Source of the DNA: Kalmanozyma brasiliensis GHG001
Lineage: Eukaryota; Basidiomycota; Ustilaginomycetes; Ustilaginales
Reading direction: 5' to 3'
Assembly (NCBI RefSeq): GCF_000497045.1
Contig: NW_015961953.1
Span: 372,001 to 436,000, forward strand
Length of the DNA: 64,000 nucleotides
This document shows positions 40,217-52,207 of this stretch, piece by piece (positions within the stretch are counted from its first letter, which is position 1; each line of letters starts with the position of its first letter). The position numbers and the translations under genes were made by a program. The notes beneath the pieces are model-generated. The model searched no databases, was not told the DNA's origin, and saw only the letters and a list, made by a program, of their open reading frames with translations.

Positions 40217-43198
40217 ATGGCAGCCTCGGCCGCCACCATGCCCTCATCACGCCAACATTCCGAGCCGGACCGCGACCACCACTCCCGGGCCACCTCGGAC
40301 TTCAACACGGTCAGACCTTCGCACTCCGGACAGCACCCTTCTGCAACCGGGTATCGCGCAGCAGCAGCAGGTACTATAAGTAGCGTCTTTGCCTCGATCT
40401 GGGGCTCCTACCATCAGCCTCCATCTCAACAACAGCAACAGCAAGAACAGCAACAGCGAGAAAGCGGTCCCTCCCGTCTTCAGCCTCCCACTCTTCACGA
40501 ATCCTCCCGTCCCTCCGTTCCAGGCGGTTGGGGCAACCTTCTCAGCTGGGGACCTTCTGCTGGCCGTCAAAAGACCACTACGCTGCGCAAGTCGTCTACA
40601 CCATCAGCAGCATCGCCTGTCAAAGGTGGACGTTCGAGGGGCGCCATCCCGTTCAGCATCTCTGCGCCACTGGAAGCAGGCAACACGGAAAAGGTCGAAG
40701 CTGACACCAGGCGCGCGACCCAACGACCTCAGACGCGAGCAGACACGATCGTCAGCCAGACCTTGTCTCCAACCAGCTCTCCTCGTCGCAAACCGCTGGC
40801 TGGCATCTTCGAAGACTCGTCCTCGTCGCCGCCGCGCACTCCAAACCCGAGATCACCCACCTCTCCCAGCAGTCGATTCCAGGATCTGCCCCCCTCGTCG
40901 CCATCCTTCGACGACGACTCACCCAGTGGAGCCTACGCAACGCTCTCGCGCCTCCAATCCAAACCCTCGCTCAGCACCCTCCGCTCCGGCTCCAGCTCGA
41001 ACTTCCTCTTCTCTTCCGCACCCACCGAACCCGTCCACCGCACCGACATGCCGGTCGCCACCACCCTGCGCAACGCCACCACCTGGCACGAAACCCTCTC
41101 CAAGGCCTCCAAGCTCGACGCCCACGTGCGGCGAATCATCTTTCAAGCCGGCCTCGATTACGAGACGCGTCCGATGGTGGTCCTCGCCTCGTGTTTCCTG
41201 CCCGATCCACGCGAGGTGGACTACGACGCGCTCCTCGACCGAATCATGGACGCCCTCGATCTGTTCGTGGAGAACGACTACACGGTCATCTACTTTGCCA
41301 GCGGTGGACAGCATAAACCGGGCTGGAGCTGGATCTGGCGTGCCTATCGGCGACTCGATCGTCGATTCCGCAAGAATCTCAAGAAGCTCTACATTGTTCA
41401 TCCGACGTTCTTCACTCGATCGTTGCTGCAATTCGTTCATACGGGGGCGTACTTTATCAGTCCCAAGTTTTCCAAAAAAGTGGAACAGCTGAATACGCTT
41501 TCAAGCCTGGCGCAGTACGTGCCGATTACGCAGATCGATATCCCGCCCGAGGTGCTGCAGTGGAACCTGCGCTTCGAATCCTCCATCAATCTCTCCGACG
41601 CCACTCCGGCCGGCGGGGATGAGAACAAGGTGTTTGGCATCGACCTCCCCGTTTTGATGGGAGAGTACGGGGAGAGCGGTGGAGTGCCTCGTGTCGTGCG
41701 TGACTGCGTCGAGGCGATCCTTGGCGACTTTGATGGCATCCGTCCTGTTGAAGTTGAAGGCATCTTTCGTCGATCCCCCTCGTCGGCGTTGCTGAAATCT
41801 GCAGAGGAGAGCTACGATCGGGGTCATCCGGTGAGTTTGGAGCAGTATCGCGATCCGCACATCCCCGCAGTACTTCTAAAGGTCTTCCTGCGCAAATTGC
41901 CGTCGCCGATTTTTCCGGTGGGAGTGTATGGGTTGATTCGCGCCTGTCCGCCTCCGCCTCTGGATGGCAATGCGGAGCAGGCGAGGGAGACGATCGATTA
42001 TCTGCGCAACCGATTGTTGCCGGCCATCGAACCGGCTTGCAACGGCGTCTTGCTGAGTTACGTCCTCGAGGCGCTACACAAAGTATCGCTCCACTCGGCA
42101 ACGAATCGCATGGACGCAGCCAACCTCGCTACGGTCATCGCGCCCAACCTGGTGTGCAGCGGAAACGCCATGAAGGACATGCTCATCTGTCGTGTCGCCG
42201 GTATCACCTCTATGGCCAATACCCCTTCTTCGTCGGTCCAATCCTCGCCCTCCCCGCATGCACGGAAAAGCTCGTTGAGTTCGGGGGACACGACGCTAGG
42301 CAGCATCTTGCGCATCTGCATCGAGCGGTACTACGAGATTTTTGACGAGCAACCTTTTGCTATGCAGGTGAACAACGTGCAGAGTTTGGTGGATCATCAT
42401 CCGCACGTGTACCGTGGGTCAGCGGCGGGGGTGGACGGGTCGCCGAGCGTGCTGGTGCGGGACGAGGCGCGTGTGCGGGCGAGGGCGCATCGACGTGGCG
42501 AATCGATCACGTCCGAGGTCTCGCAGGCTTCGCTCAATACCAGTGGCGGGGTCGTCGGTCTTGGTGGGAGTGGCGGGAATGGTGGTGGGGAGGACGATGG
42601 GGATGATCGCAGTTCGCACGCAACCACAAACCGCAGTCTTGCTTCACGCGATGCCTACCGTCCGACGCCCAACTTCCGCGGCGCCACGATCGGACGCAAC
42701 TCCTCCGGCTCGTTGCGGCTTACCAAGGGTCGTCTTGGATCGAACGCAAACCTGCGCTCCAGCTTCACGCCGACCTCGTCGAATCTCGCCACCTCCTCGG
42801 GGACCGATACGGAAGGGTTGACGGCTCAGCTGAGCGGTGTGACGTTGACGGGGATGACGGCGGTGGGGACGTTCAGTTCGCCGGGAGGGAGCAGGGTGAG
42901 GAGCTCGTCCGTGGAGGGCGGGGAGGGGTCGGTGCCTGTTTCGCCGCTGTTGCGCACGGCTTTCGGGGTCAGTGCAACACAGCAGCTGGGCGACGAAGTG
43001 GCTGCGTCGACCGCTGCGGCATTCACGAACGAACAGCAGCAGAGTGGGGCGGAGGTGGCGTCCAGCACTCAGCATTTGCAAGAAGCCGCGTCGGATATCG
43101 CATGCATCGCAACGACACCGGTGGGTGGAGTAGCAAGGAGCAAGTCGATGCGCAGGGAGCTCTCCGAGGTGGCTGAAGCTGACGATGTCGAGCCTTGA
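40217..43198 (+). CDS. Sec14-like (CRAL-TRIO) plus RhoGAP domain protein
   Basis: The gene is a single exon of 993 residues; ATG 40238 is an alternative start. Residues 1-270 are disordered, with a poly-Gln run near residues 70-80. Residues 300-450 form a CRAL-TRIO/Sec14-like domain (MVVLASCFLPDPREVDYDAL, DYTVIYFASGGQ, LKKLYIVHPTFFTRSLLQFV). A RhoGAP domain follows (about 475-660): FGIDLPVLM, VEGIFRRSPSSALL with the arginine finger, LKVFLRKLPSPIFP, and NRMDAANLATVIAPNLV. The C-terminal 270 residues are Ser/Gly-rich. This arrangement matches ARHGAP1 and fungal Ecm25-type proteins, which inactivate Rho/Cdc42 GTPases at membranes. The target GTPase is not known. Confidence 0.9.
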   Translation: MAASAATMPSSRQHSEPDRDHHSRATSDFNTVRPSHSGQHPSATGYRAAAAGTISSVFASIWGSYHQPPSQQQQQQEQQQRESGPSRLQPPTLHESSRPSVPGGWGNLLSWGPSAGRQKTTTLRKSSTPSAASPVKGGRSRGAIPFSISAPLEAGNTEKVEADTRRATQRPQTRADTIVSQTLSPTSSPRRKPLAGIFEDSSSSPPRTPNPRSPTSPSSRFQDLPPSSPSFDDDSPSGAYATLSRLQSKPSLSTLRSGSSSNFLFSSAPTEPVHRTDMPVATTLRNATTWHETLSKASKLDAHVRRIIFQAGLDYETRPMVVLASCFLPDPREVDYDALLDRIMDALDLFVENDYTVIYFASGGQHKPGWSWIWRAYRRLDRRFRKNLKKLYIVHPTFFTRSLLQFVHTGAYFISPKFSKKVEQLNTLSSLAQYVPITQIDIPPEVLQWNLRFESSINLSDATPAGGDENKVFGIDLPVLMGEYGESGGVPRVVRDCVEAILGDFDGIRPVEVEGIFRRSPSSALLKSAEESYDRGHPVSLEQYRDPHIPAVLLKVFLRKLPSPIFPVGVYGLIRACPPPPLDGNAEQARETIDYLRNRLLPAIEPACNGVLLSYVLEALHKVSLHSATNRMDAANLATVIAPNLVCSGNAMKDMLICRVAGITSMANTPSSSVQSSPSPHARKSSLSSGDTTLGSILRICIERYYEIFDEQPFAMQVNNVQSLVDHHPHVYRGSAAGVDGSPSVLVRDEARVRARAHRRGESITSEVSQASLNTSGGVVGLGGSGGNGGGEDDGDDRSSHATTNRSLASRDAYRPTPNFRGATIGRNSSGSLRLTKGRLGSNANLRSSFTPTSSNLATSSGTDTEGLTAQLSGVTLTGMTAVGTFSSPGGSRVRSSSVEGGEGSVPVSPLLRTAFGVSATQQLGDEVAASTAAAFTNEQQQSGAEVASSTQHLQEAASDIACIATTPVGGVARSKSMRRELSEVAEADDVEP

Positions 43199-43514
43199 CA
43201 CCCTCGAGCCGAAGGAGCGTCTTGCTCGCTGCCTCTTGTGCGCACATTGGAATCGTTCCTCATCATTGCAATGGACATTGATCTCATCATCGGACTGACC
43301 ATGGTTGTTCCTGACATTGTGTTTGATTGCGATTGCGCGAGAACGGACTGAGCCGTGAGAGCACCCGTTTGAAGCTGCGAGGGCTCACTGTGCAACGTCT
43401 CGTCCCGCAAACTCACCGCACGCCCTGCTCATCTTATCATCGACTCACACACTCACCATCACACCAACTCTAAACCAAAACCATTTGATTCTTTAAAAAC
43501 TTCTGGAAACCACA
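43199..43514. other. Convergent spacer, no gene seen
   Basis: This 316-bp spacer lies between the RhoGAP and ATAD2 stop codons. It probably holds both 3' UTRs. Nothing else is recognised. Confidence 0.4.
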
Positions 43515-46500
43515 TCACATGCCAATCGTCCGAGCATTGAACGCCTTCTTAAACTCCCGCAACACCGCGTCCTCGCTCTTCCTCGTGATGAGCAGCAGCT
43601 TCTCCACCAGCGGATCGCGATTCCACTCGCTGCGGTGCGTCCAGATGGCGTTGAAGCATGCGGCGCGGAGGCGCGAGAGCTGATCGATGTTGTAGCGCGA
43701 GGTCGAGGCGATGAGGAAGGCTTTGAGGGATTCGTACGAGGACGGGTTGTATGTGAGGGGTGGATGAGCGGCTGGTTGCTCCGGCTGAGGTTCGGGCTCG
43801 GGGATGGCGGCGTGGGCGAGAGCGGCAGGGACACTTTCAGGAACGGGGGCTGCAGTGGCGTTAACGGTGGCAGCCTCGGTGGAAGGCGAGTCGAGACGCG
43901 CCCTCTTGCGAGCCTCCTCATCCTCCACCATCGCGACTTCGCCCTCCTGTTGCTGCCCACTGACGCTTCTCGCCCGCTTGCCACCTTCCAAGCCACCACT
44001 CTCCGGCTCCTTGCCCGCAATCCGCGCACTCGCCCTCTCCCCCTTCGCCCCCTCCGCCTTGCGCACAGCAGCCTCCTCCGCACTCGCCTTAGCCTTCTCC
44101 GTCGCCTCCTTGGCCTCCTCCTCCCTCGCCAGCTGGCGCAACGCCATCCGATCGCACTCCTCCCGGAACCCAGCATCGATGTACTGGTCCATCAGCACGA
44201 TCGCCAGATTGCGCATCTGATGCGCCCTGAACACGCGATCTTGGTCCACCTCGGCGGCTTCTTCGGCGTTCTCGACGATTTTCTGGATGTCGCCCATGAA
44301 TGAGGAGCAGGAAAGGTAGCCGTTGTAGTAGAGGCGTTTCTGCATCTTTTCCAGGTTGGTCGTCCAGATGGGCATCGAACGGATCCAGTAGTCGAGGTCG
44401 TCGGTCGTCGTGGCGCCGTTGGGCGCGTTGACGGTGTCGGCATCGGGGGCCGAGGTGATGGAAGTGTCAGCCAGAGCAGGAGCGGTGGAGGGTTCAGCAG
44501 CTGGCTCGGGCATGGCAACGTTGAAGGTCTTGGTGGGAGGTGCCTCGGTGCTTGAAGTACCGTTGACCTGGGAAGACGGTGGCGGGCCAGCAGCAAAGCC
44601 TTCGACATCAACACGTGCGTCGATGCCATTGGCAGTACTGCCAAGGACGGCGCCATTAGCAGCTGCATCGCCGTTGGTCATCTCCACGTCACCGTTGATG
44701 CCATTCGTGGCACCTGCCGCAGCATTGGCCTCCTCGCCATTCTGCTCCGTCTCGACCTCGCTGATCGTCCCCTCAGGCGGACCCATGAACTGAGCCGCCG
44801 TGATCCCGCGTTTGGCGGCGATGTCCGCCTCGGTCTCGAGCATGCGGTTCATGTCGGCCTCCTCCCTCGCCGCCTCCGCTGCCTGACGAGCCGCCATCGC
44901 GCCTGGCTTGTAGTATCGCAAATCGACCGTGATCTTGCCCTTCTCCTTCCTCCAATCAAACGTGTGCGTCAGCTCTCGAAGATTATACTCGTCCCAGACG
45001 TCACGAGTGAACTTCTTGAACTTCTTCCTGAGCTCTGCGAGCACGGGACCGAGGCGGAACTTGAGATGCTCAAGCAGCTTGGCGTCGTTGTCCGCCTGCT
45101 GCTGCAGCTCGGCCTGGGTCAGCTTGCGTGGCGGGCGAGGAGGTGCTTTGGGCAGCTCTTCGAGAACTCGCTTGCGTCGTGGCAGAGCGTCGGGGAACTC
45201 GGTGGGGGGTCGAATGACGTGGTCAAAGATCTCTTGGAAATACGCGAGTCGGCTCGCTTCGTCCGGTCGGGCGATCTCCACAATATCGTCGTCTAGGAAG
45301 TTGAACCAAGAGTGCACTTCATCGTCGAGCTCGTCCAGAGGTGCCTCGGCGATGCCGAGCAGCATGACTGGATCCGCATCCGTGAGACCGTCGAGGAGCG
45401 CCTTGAAGGTGGTCTTGACGCTGTCCGAGACGGAGCGGGACCAGTGGACGATGCCAGGAATGTAGAGCACACTGGGCTTGTGTCGTTTCGCCTCGACAAA
45501 GAGCTGGATGATTGCAGCCTCCGGCGTGCGCGCACTATCGCCAAGCAAGGTGCCGATGTCGAGCGACTGGACGTGGTAGCCCTCGAGGTGCTGCAGCAGC
45601 GCAGCACCGACAGCACCTTGGCCCATGCCGGCGTCTCCGTGCACAAGCATGCGGGGACGGTAGACACGCTGTGCCTCGAACGACTGCAGCAGCATCTCGC
45701 GACCAAATCCTCGATCTCCGCCGAGCTTGTCGGCTGCCGAGAGGCCAGAAATCAAGCCCTGGGGAGCGAAAGCATCGTCCTCCCATAGCGCCTCTTCGAG
45801 TGGGTTTCGCTTCGAGACGGGCGGCAGAATCCTGTCCAGCACACTGATGGCGTGCTTGACCGCGGATCCTAGCAATGGCGCCAATCGCTCGGGCAGAGGC
45901 GCGGCAGCCGACGCACTCGCCCTAGCAGACGATGGGACAATCTTGTTGACCGACATCATAAAGTCCTTGGCGTCGACCTGGATTGAAGCGGGGTCCAGAA
46001 GCAATCGGTCCGTAGTCGAATAGATCTGCGGGTAGCGTCTCTGAATAGCGTTGAGCGCAGCCTCGGTGCAAAGCGCACGCAAGTCCGCACCACCGTATCC
46101 TTTGGTGACGTCGGCCAGCCTTGCCTTGAAGTCGTCATCAAGAGGAGGCTCCCATTTTCGTGTATGGATGTTGATGATGCTCTTGCGTGCCTCGAGCGAT
46201 GGAAGCGGGAAGTAGAACTCTCGATCGAATCGACCGGGTCGACGAAGAGCAGGGTCGACACTGTCAGGTCGGTTGGTAGCTCCGATGACGACGACTTGAC
46301 CTCGACCATCCATGCCGTCCATGAGCGCCAGCATGGTGCTGACAATACTGGCGTGGATCTGATCTTGCTTGCTCGAACGGACGGGCGCCAGACCGTCAAT
46401 CTCGTCGAAGAAGATGATACTCGGTTGCGAGGCCCTCGCTTCCTCGAACAGCAGACGCAGCTGTCTCTCGGCCTCACCGACCCACTTGGAGAGACAGTCC

Positions 46501-49500
46501 GCACCTTTGCGCATGAAGAAGCTGACCTGCTGCCCTTCTGTGCTGCAGCTGGCAGCGAGTGCACGCGCGACGAGCGTCTTACCGGTACCTGGTGGTCCAT
46601 GGAAGAGCACACCACGCGGCGGCGTCACCTTGAAGCGCTGGAAGACCTCTGGATAGAGCAAAGGCAGCATGACCATCTCCTTGAGCTGCTGGATGTGACC
46701 GTCGAGACCACCGACACTGTCGAAGTCGATGTTCATGTCAACGCCGAGCGGGTCGACGTCTGCAAGCGGATCGCCGCTCTTCTTGATTCGACCAAAGCTG
46801 TCGGTGCCGCCGGAGCCGGTCAAGCCACCTGGAGGGCCGCCTGCGCCCCCGGCACCACCGGCACCGAGCAAGCCACCTGCAGGACCGCCACCAAGTGCAG
46901 CTGGTGCGCCCGGCTTGCGCAGCGCGTTGTTCTGCAACTCGTCGTCGGAGCTGTCGACGGGATCGCCAAAGATACGCGCATAGTCTTTGCCAGACATGGA
47001 AGACGGCAGAGCATCCCATCCCTCCTTGCCCTTCTTGCCGCGGCCCGGGAATGGCATAGGGAGACCGATACCCGAACCGCCCGCAGGAGGAGCACCTTCA
47101 GCAGGGTCGAGATCGTATGCTCCATTGCCGCCACGACCACGATTGTTGCGGATAGTGCGACCGAAACCGTCTCTTGGCGGGGAGGGCGGTGGCGGCACGA
47201 GCGAGTAGTTGACCTTCTTGCGTTGACGCAGAGAGTACGACTTGCCCTGGCTGCCTTCAGGCTCGTCGCTGTGGAGATCAAGCGGGTCGTCTTCGGCGCC
47301 CGAGATGTGCTCCTCTTCTGGTGTCTCGTCGCCTTCCACCTCGAATTCGTCGTCGACGATTTTGCGTTTCTGAGGCTTGCCTCGACCATTGGCGGCGCGC
47401 TTTTTAGCAGCCATCTCTGCGAGGCGGTTGCTTGGGGCGCTAGGACCACGACGCAATCGACCCGAGGTTCGCGTGCTACGTTTCGGAGTGCCATATTCGC
47501 CCTCGTCGTCCTCCTCTTCTTCGTCGTCTGCAGCAACAAAGCCACCGAGGGCGTTGCCCTTGAGACGTCGAGACGAGCGTCGTGGCCCGACTTCGTCCTC
47601 GTCCTCGTCGTCAGGCTCTTCTGAGTCTTCGGATTCGGCCATGTTCTGCACCTTTTGACGACGGACACGACCGCTGCGGCTTGTAGAGAGAACAGGCTCT
47701 GGTTCGTTATACTCGGGCTCTGGCTCTGGCTTGACGCGGGCAATTGGTTCGCCTTCAGCATCCTCGTCAGCGTCGCCGTCGGCGTCCTCATCCTCGTCGT
47801 CCTGCTCTTCAGCGTCCTATATAGTAGAAGATGTGTGGAAGAAAGGGTCCGGGAAATGTTAGTAATCGATCCCTGCCACTGCATATCGAAACGAGCTCGA
47901 AGCCGGGTCAGTACGACTTGAAGAGCCCCGGCGACACGAGCTAGCCAGCTCGCATCATCCGAAGCCCTTGATGATGTGGCGAGCTTCCACTTTGCTGCCT
48001 TCTCCATCCTCTTTCTGCTTACGGCTACGGACCACCCTAGGGACGCAAAGCACGCTGAACATTGGCTTACCAAATGCCGTTGTCGATCCAGATTCAACAT
48101 GGCGAATGTCCTTGCCTTTGACCGTGGTGGTAGCGGCGGTGTCGCGGGTGGTGACGTGGCTGTGGACTCCTGACTGGATGGCGGCGGTTGCGAATCGCGC
48201 GATAGCCTGGTACTCCGTCTGATGGGCTCTGTCGGCACTTTCGACGCTGTGTTCCTTGGCTTAGGGGTCGCGGAGCGAGCCCGATTGGCGCTCCCGCTAG
48301 CTCCATTCCGACCGTAGTTACGAGGCGGTGCGCTCTGGTTTCTGTCCAAGGGCTTCTTCACCAGCACTATTGACTTCTTTGCTTTTTGGCTTCGTGCTGC
48401 TGGTTGAGACGTCGAACGTAGTTGTCGCCGATCCAATGACGGTGCTGGTTCCAGTTGCTGACCTTCCTGCTCAGAGTACTCGTCACCTTCTTCCTCCTGC
48501 TCTTCTGCTTCATCATCATTCAGGTCGTGACTGTCGTCTTCAATTGGCTCTACCTGTGGCGCCAGACTTACTTCTTCGTAGTCCTCCTCACTGCCTGGTT
48601 GCTGCTTGATCTGGCGAGGAGCGCGGGAAGCACGGTTCATGCTGCTGTCGGAGAACGAGTTGTGGATGCTTGCCGTGGCTGCGGTGGCAGCGTTTCTGGT
48701 AGGTCGTCCGACAGCCATCTTGTTGTCGGTCGAGGGTTCGATCTGAAGCTGGGCTTGCGCTTGGAGACCACCGGAGCTGGTTTCTTGCGCCTTGAGAGTA
48801 CGCTTGAGTACGATGCGGCGGCCTGCCTTTTGAGGCGAGGAATCTGTCGAGTCGGGTGGCGGAAGCGAGGGGGTCGAAACGGATGCAAAGTCGGCCGGCT
48901 GGTGGTGCGACTGGAGGTGAGCTACAGGTCCGGGCTGAGCTGCAAAGGCAGAAGCGTCCTGATGGTGCGGATTGCCGTCGTAAGGCTGTGTGAAGGGCTG
49001 AGGCGAGAGCGACTGCGCGTGTGCCGAATACGGACTGTGGAAGGAGGAGGGCGTGAGTCCCTGCTGCGGTGTCCACAGATTCTGCTGGGGTTGCTGAGCA
49101 AAGGCGGGGTTGCCTTGGAAGCTGGGTGGATGGCTGCCGAAGTTGCCGTTGTGACCAGCGCCGTAGTTGATGATGGGAGCGCCGAAGCCAGCGTGAGCAG
49201 CTGATGGATAGCCGTACTGAGTCGATGGACTCTGATTGGACTGATTGTAATGGGTGGGCTGGTTGTGACCTCCCTGAAAGCCCGACTGAGCACCGTTGCC
49301 GTGCTGAAAGGGGGGCTGTGTAGAGTAGGAGTCGAAGTGACCGAACTGCGAGGGTTGGTTAGGTTCGCTGCCCTGCTGAGGATGCTGCGGGAATTGGCCA
49401 GACTGGTGAAAGAAGGATGCGTCTAGGTTTGGGTAGGAGGATGGGTTAGGATATGTATTGTCGTACTGATTGCCGCTGCTGGTCTGAGAATGAAAGGGGT

Positions 49501-49519
49501 GGTGCGGACCGCCTGACAT
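43515..49519 (-). CDS. ATAD2/Yta7-type AAA+ ATPase with bromodomain-like region
   Basis: Two exons, 48071-49519 (483 codons) and 43515-47816, are joined in phase 0 by removing a 254-nt intron (GTAAGC donor, ACTAAC branch, ATATAG acceptor), giving 1916 residues. The N-terminal 480 residues are Gln/Ser/Pro-rich with basic and acidic patches. A long acidic segment follows (DAEEQDDEDEDADGDADEDA). AAA1 has Walker A HGPPGTGKTL (about residue 890) and Walker B IIFFDEIDG, then GATNRPDSVDPALRRPGRFD. AAA2 is degenerate, with HGDAGMGQGAVG instead of a Walker A lysine. A bromodomain-like part contains YLSCSSFMGDIQKIVENAEE and HQMRNLAIVLMDQYIDAG. Family members bind histones H3-H4 and act in nucleosome density and heterochromatin boundaries. 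The 5' junction was inferred by frame and splice signals, so it is the least certain part. Confidence 0.9.
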
Positions 49520-50368
49520 GGAAGCAGATGGCCGCGATGTAACGAAGGAAAGAGACTGCGGACGGGCCGTCAGTCGGATCAGCGATTTGGCTGAAAGGTG
49601 GGAGTCGAGACACGACTGGCGTTCATATCACCGCTGCAATTGCACAGGGCGCCAAATGAGGACGTGAGCTGACAAAGAAGCGGGCAAAAAGAAGGATGCA
49701 GATGAATGCTGTGGACCCTTGCTGCGATGTGATCAACGAGCGTTGACGCGTCGTGTCCAAGTGTGACGGATGGTCGAGACGAGCGAGATTGCCGGGTTGT
49801 GCTGTTCGTGAAGAAGTCGCGTTGGGCAATTGTTGACGAATAGGTCGTTGAAAGGAATGGATGACAATGTGACGGAAGGAAGGTCGAGGATGGTGATGAT
49901 TGAGAGAGTGGAAGGACGAGCAAAGAAGCTGAGCAGTCCCAAAGCACCAAAGAAGTGTTGGATGAGTGTGAGTGAGTGAGTGATTGTTCGGTTGGCTGGC
50001 TGGCATCTTCGGAGAGTGCCAAACTGAGCTGAGCAAGCGACCGTGCAGCAGCAACAGCAGCAGCAGCCGACCCAAGCGCGCCTTTTTGCCAATTTCTGCC
50101 TCGATCCCAGGTGCTGAGCCAGCCGCGTTTTGACTCAAGCTCTCGCCTTTTTCGTGTCACATCGGGAGATCAGCCCGAGTGCACGCGCCCATTTTCTTCG
50201 TCGACTGTATGCAGTCACAGTCACAGACGCTGGCTCTTTCTTTGCTCATTGCCAACCGCTTACGGCAAGGCTGACCTCGTCAACGGCATAGATAGGAGCC
50301 GACAGATGGAGAGCAAGGAATGTGGCATTAGAGAATCTCATCGAGTCAAAGTAGATGAAAAAGCGCTG
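49520..50368. promoter_or_regulatory. Spacer: ATAD2 promoter side and CIAO1 3' flank
   Basis: Both neighbours are on the minus strand. The stretch holds a GTGAGTGAGTGAGTGA simple repeat near 49968-49983 and a CAGCAGCAACAGCAGCAGCAG run near 50045, probably in the ATAD2 leader. No other gene is visible. Confidence 0.4.
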
Positions 50369-51733
50369 CTACTTCTTCGCGGTGGCATATGGCGAGCTGG
50401 CCAGCGTCCACACCTTGATACTTCCATCGTCACCTGCACTGGCCAGCATATCCGACATGCTCTCGTGAGACACACCCTTGCCGTCTCGACTCTTTGGCGT
50501 CTCTCCATCCTCCATGAGCTCCTCAATCTTGGCTGTTGCCCCTACCCGCTCGTTGAGACTTGCCGGCGCCCACGAGACGCAGTTGACATCCGCACTTCCA
50601 TGCGCCCGCTCCATCTTGGCCACGAGCTGCACGTCTGGGAACAGCTGCTTGCTGTCGTCCTCCGAGGCCGTCACTTCGTACACGCAGATACGACCGTCGC
50701 CGCCACCACTGGCCAGTCGTCCGAGGTTGCCGGGACGCGTCGAAGTGTCTATGCCCCAAGAGACGCTGTATACCGTGCGATCGTGGTGTCCCTTGAGCAC
50801 GTTGACCGGGATCCACTTTTCGCCTTTTCTCCCAGCCATCTTGCCTTCTGGTTTGACTCCATGCGTCTCGCACTCGTCCGCATTCAGACGGCGCCAAATG
50901 CGAACGGTCAAATCGTCGGAAGCAGACGCGAGGTAGTTGCCGCAAGGAGAGAAAGCCAGACTCCACACGGTCGACTCGTGACCCGTCAGCGAGGTGTAGC
51001 AGAACCAATCATCGGAAGGGTCGTCGATGTAGAGCTTGATGGCATCGTCGTACGATGCAGATGCAAGCACTTCGTCCATTGGATGCCATGCCACTACCTT
51101 GACGTCCTGAGAATGCTCCATCAGCACTGAGAGGCACTCGAACTCGGCATCCGGCTGCACCTCCCAGATCCACACCGACTTGTCTCGACTGCACGAGGCA
51201 AGCACACCGCCCGTGTGCGAGAAGGCCACCGACTTGCACTCCGACTCGTGTCCCTCGAGCGTTCCTACGCAGTCCCACTCGGGCTCGTCAACGTGTGCAC
51301 CGCCATTGCTGAGCGCTAGAGGACCGGCTCCGTTCGCATCGCCGTCGATCTCGGTGGTGCCGTCAATGTCCTGTATTCTCTCCCAGATGCCGACTGTCGA
51401 ATCGAACGATGCGGTGGCGAGAATCTTGCCGTCTGGCGACCATGCGACTTGTCTCACGGTGCGTTGATGACCTGTTGGAATGACTTCGCGCAGGTTGAAG
51501 GTGGGTTGCTTCGAGGTGGAAGGGCCGTCTGCAGATGTGGTCGAGACGAACGAGTAGGCGTGCAATCGAACATCCTTGTCACCCGAGCACGATGCCAGGA
51601 CGGGCATGCGTGGGTTCCATGCGAGATGCCATGCTCGAGACGAGTGTCCTTCGAGATCAGCGAGCAGATGCAGGGATGCTGTCGAAGCAGCAGGAGCTCC
51701 TTCTGCCCCAGTTGCGGTTGCCGCTGTCGTCAT
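50369..51733 (-). CDS. CIA1: Cytosolic iron-sulfur assembly protein CIAO1 (Cia1), WD40
   Basis: The start at ATG 51731-51733 gives MTTAATATGAEGAPAASTAS; the upstream frame extension is His-rich and unlikely. The product is 454 residues. Seven WD40 blades are visible by their conserved ends, for example LASCSGDKDVRLHAY, LATASFDSTVGIWE, LASCSRDKSVWIWE, LASASYDDAIKLY, LASASDDLTVRIWR, LASGGGDGRICVYE and LASAGDDGSIKVWT. The sequences GHQRTVRQVAWSPDGKILAT and HSQDVKVVAWHP fit CIAO1. It is somewhat longer than yeast Cia1 because of loop inserts (around residues 130-150 and 280-300). CIAO1 is part of the CIA targeting complex that delivers [4Fe-4S] clusters to cytosolic and nuclear proteins. Confidence 0.92.
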   Translation of the reverse strand: MTTAATATGAEGAPAASTASLHLLADLEGHSSRAWHLAWNPRMPVLASCSGDKDVRLHAYSFVSTTSADGPSTSKQPTFNLREVIPTGHQRTVRQVAWSPDGKILATASFDSTVGIWERIQDIDGTTEIDGDANGAGPLALSNGGAHVDEPEWDCVGTLEGHESECKSVAFSHTGGVLASCSRDKSVWIWEVQPDAEFECLSVLMEHSQDVKVVAWHPMDEVLASASYDDAIKLYIDDPSDDWFCYTSLTGHESTVWSLAFSPCGNYLASASDDLTVRIWRRLNADECETHGVKPEGKMAGRKGEKWIPVNVLKGHHDRTVYSVSWGIDTSTRPGNLGRLASGGGDGRICVYEVTASEDDSKQLFPDVQLVAKMERAHGSADVNCVSWAPASLNERVGATAKIEELMEDGETPKSRDGKGVSHESMSDMLASAGDDGSIKVWTLASSPYATAKK

Positions 51734-52207
51734 ATTAGGAAGACACTTGCGATGAATCAGAAGGTGATGCCGCTGATGGTGGTGATGTTGCAAAAGCGAG
51801 CCGAGCTAGTGTATGTAGACCCTGTTGCGGTTGCAGTCGAGCCGTTGGTGCTCCCTGTGATGATATGCAGTGGATCGGTCAACTGTGACTTGAGCAGAGG
51901 AGAGGAAGCTTGTTTGCTTGCTGGCTTAAGTAAATCCGAAATTGAAGCTCCAAGGTGACGCCAATCAAGGCGCTGTCGGATGCGATCCGAAGCAGGCTGA
52001 CGTGTGTGAATCTGAGATTTAAGACGTTTTCCTGGCTGAGCCAGCCCACGAAGGATGTCCTAGCCGAGAGCTCGATGTGACGATATCGAAAGCAGCCTCG
52101 GTCTCTCGTGCTCCATCACACACACACACTCATTTGCAGTATAAGCCTCCTTCAATCTGTATTCTGTATGAACATAGTGTACAGCGTGAGCTATCGATCG
52201 TCCTTCC
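51734..52207. other. Spacer: CIAO1 promoter side and glycerol kinase 3' flank
   Basis: This is a 474-bp spacer between two minus-strand genes. It contains a short CA microsatellite (ACACACACACAC) near 52108-52122. No gene is seen. Confidence 0.4.

Noticed and set aside
46164..47624. 486-codon open frame on the plus strand inside ATAD2
   Set aside because: It lies antisense to a recognised AAA ATPase and its Asp/Arg/Thr-rich translation matches no family. It reflects GC-rich codon usage of the true gene.
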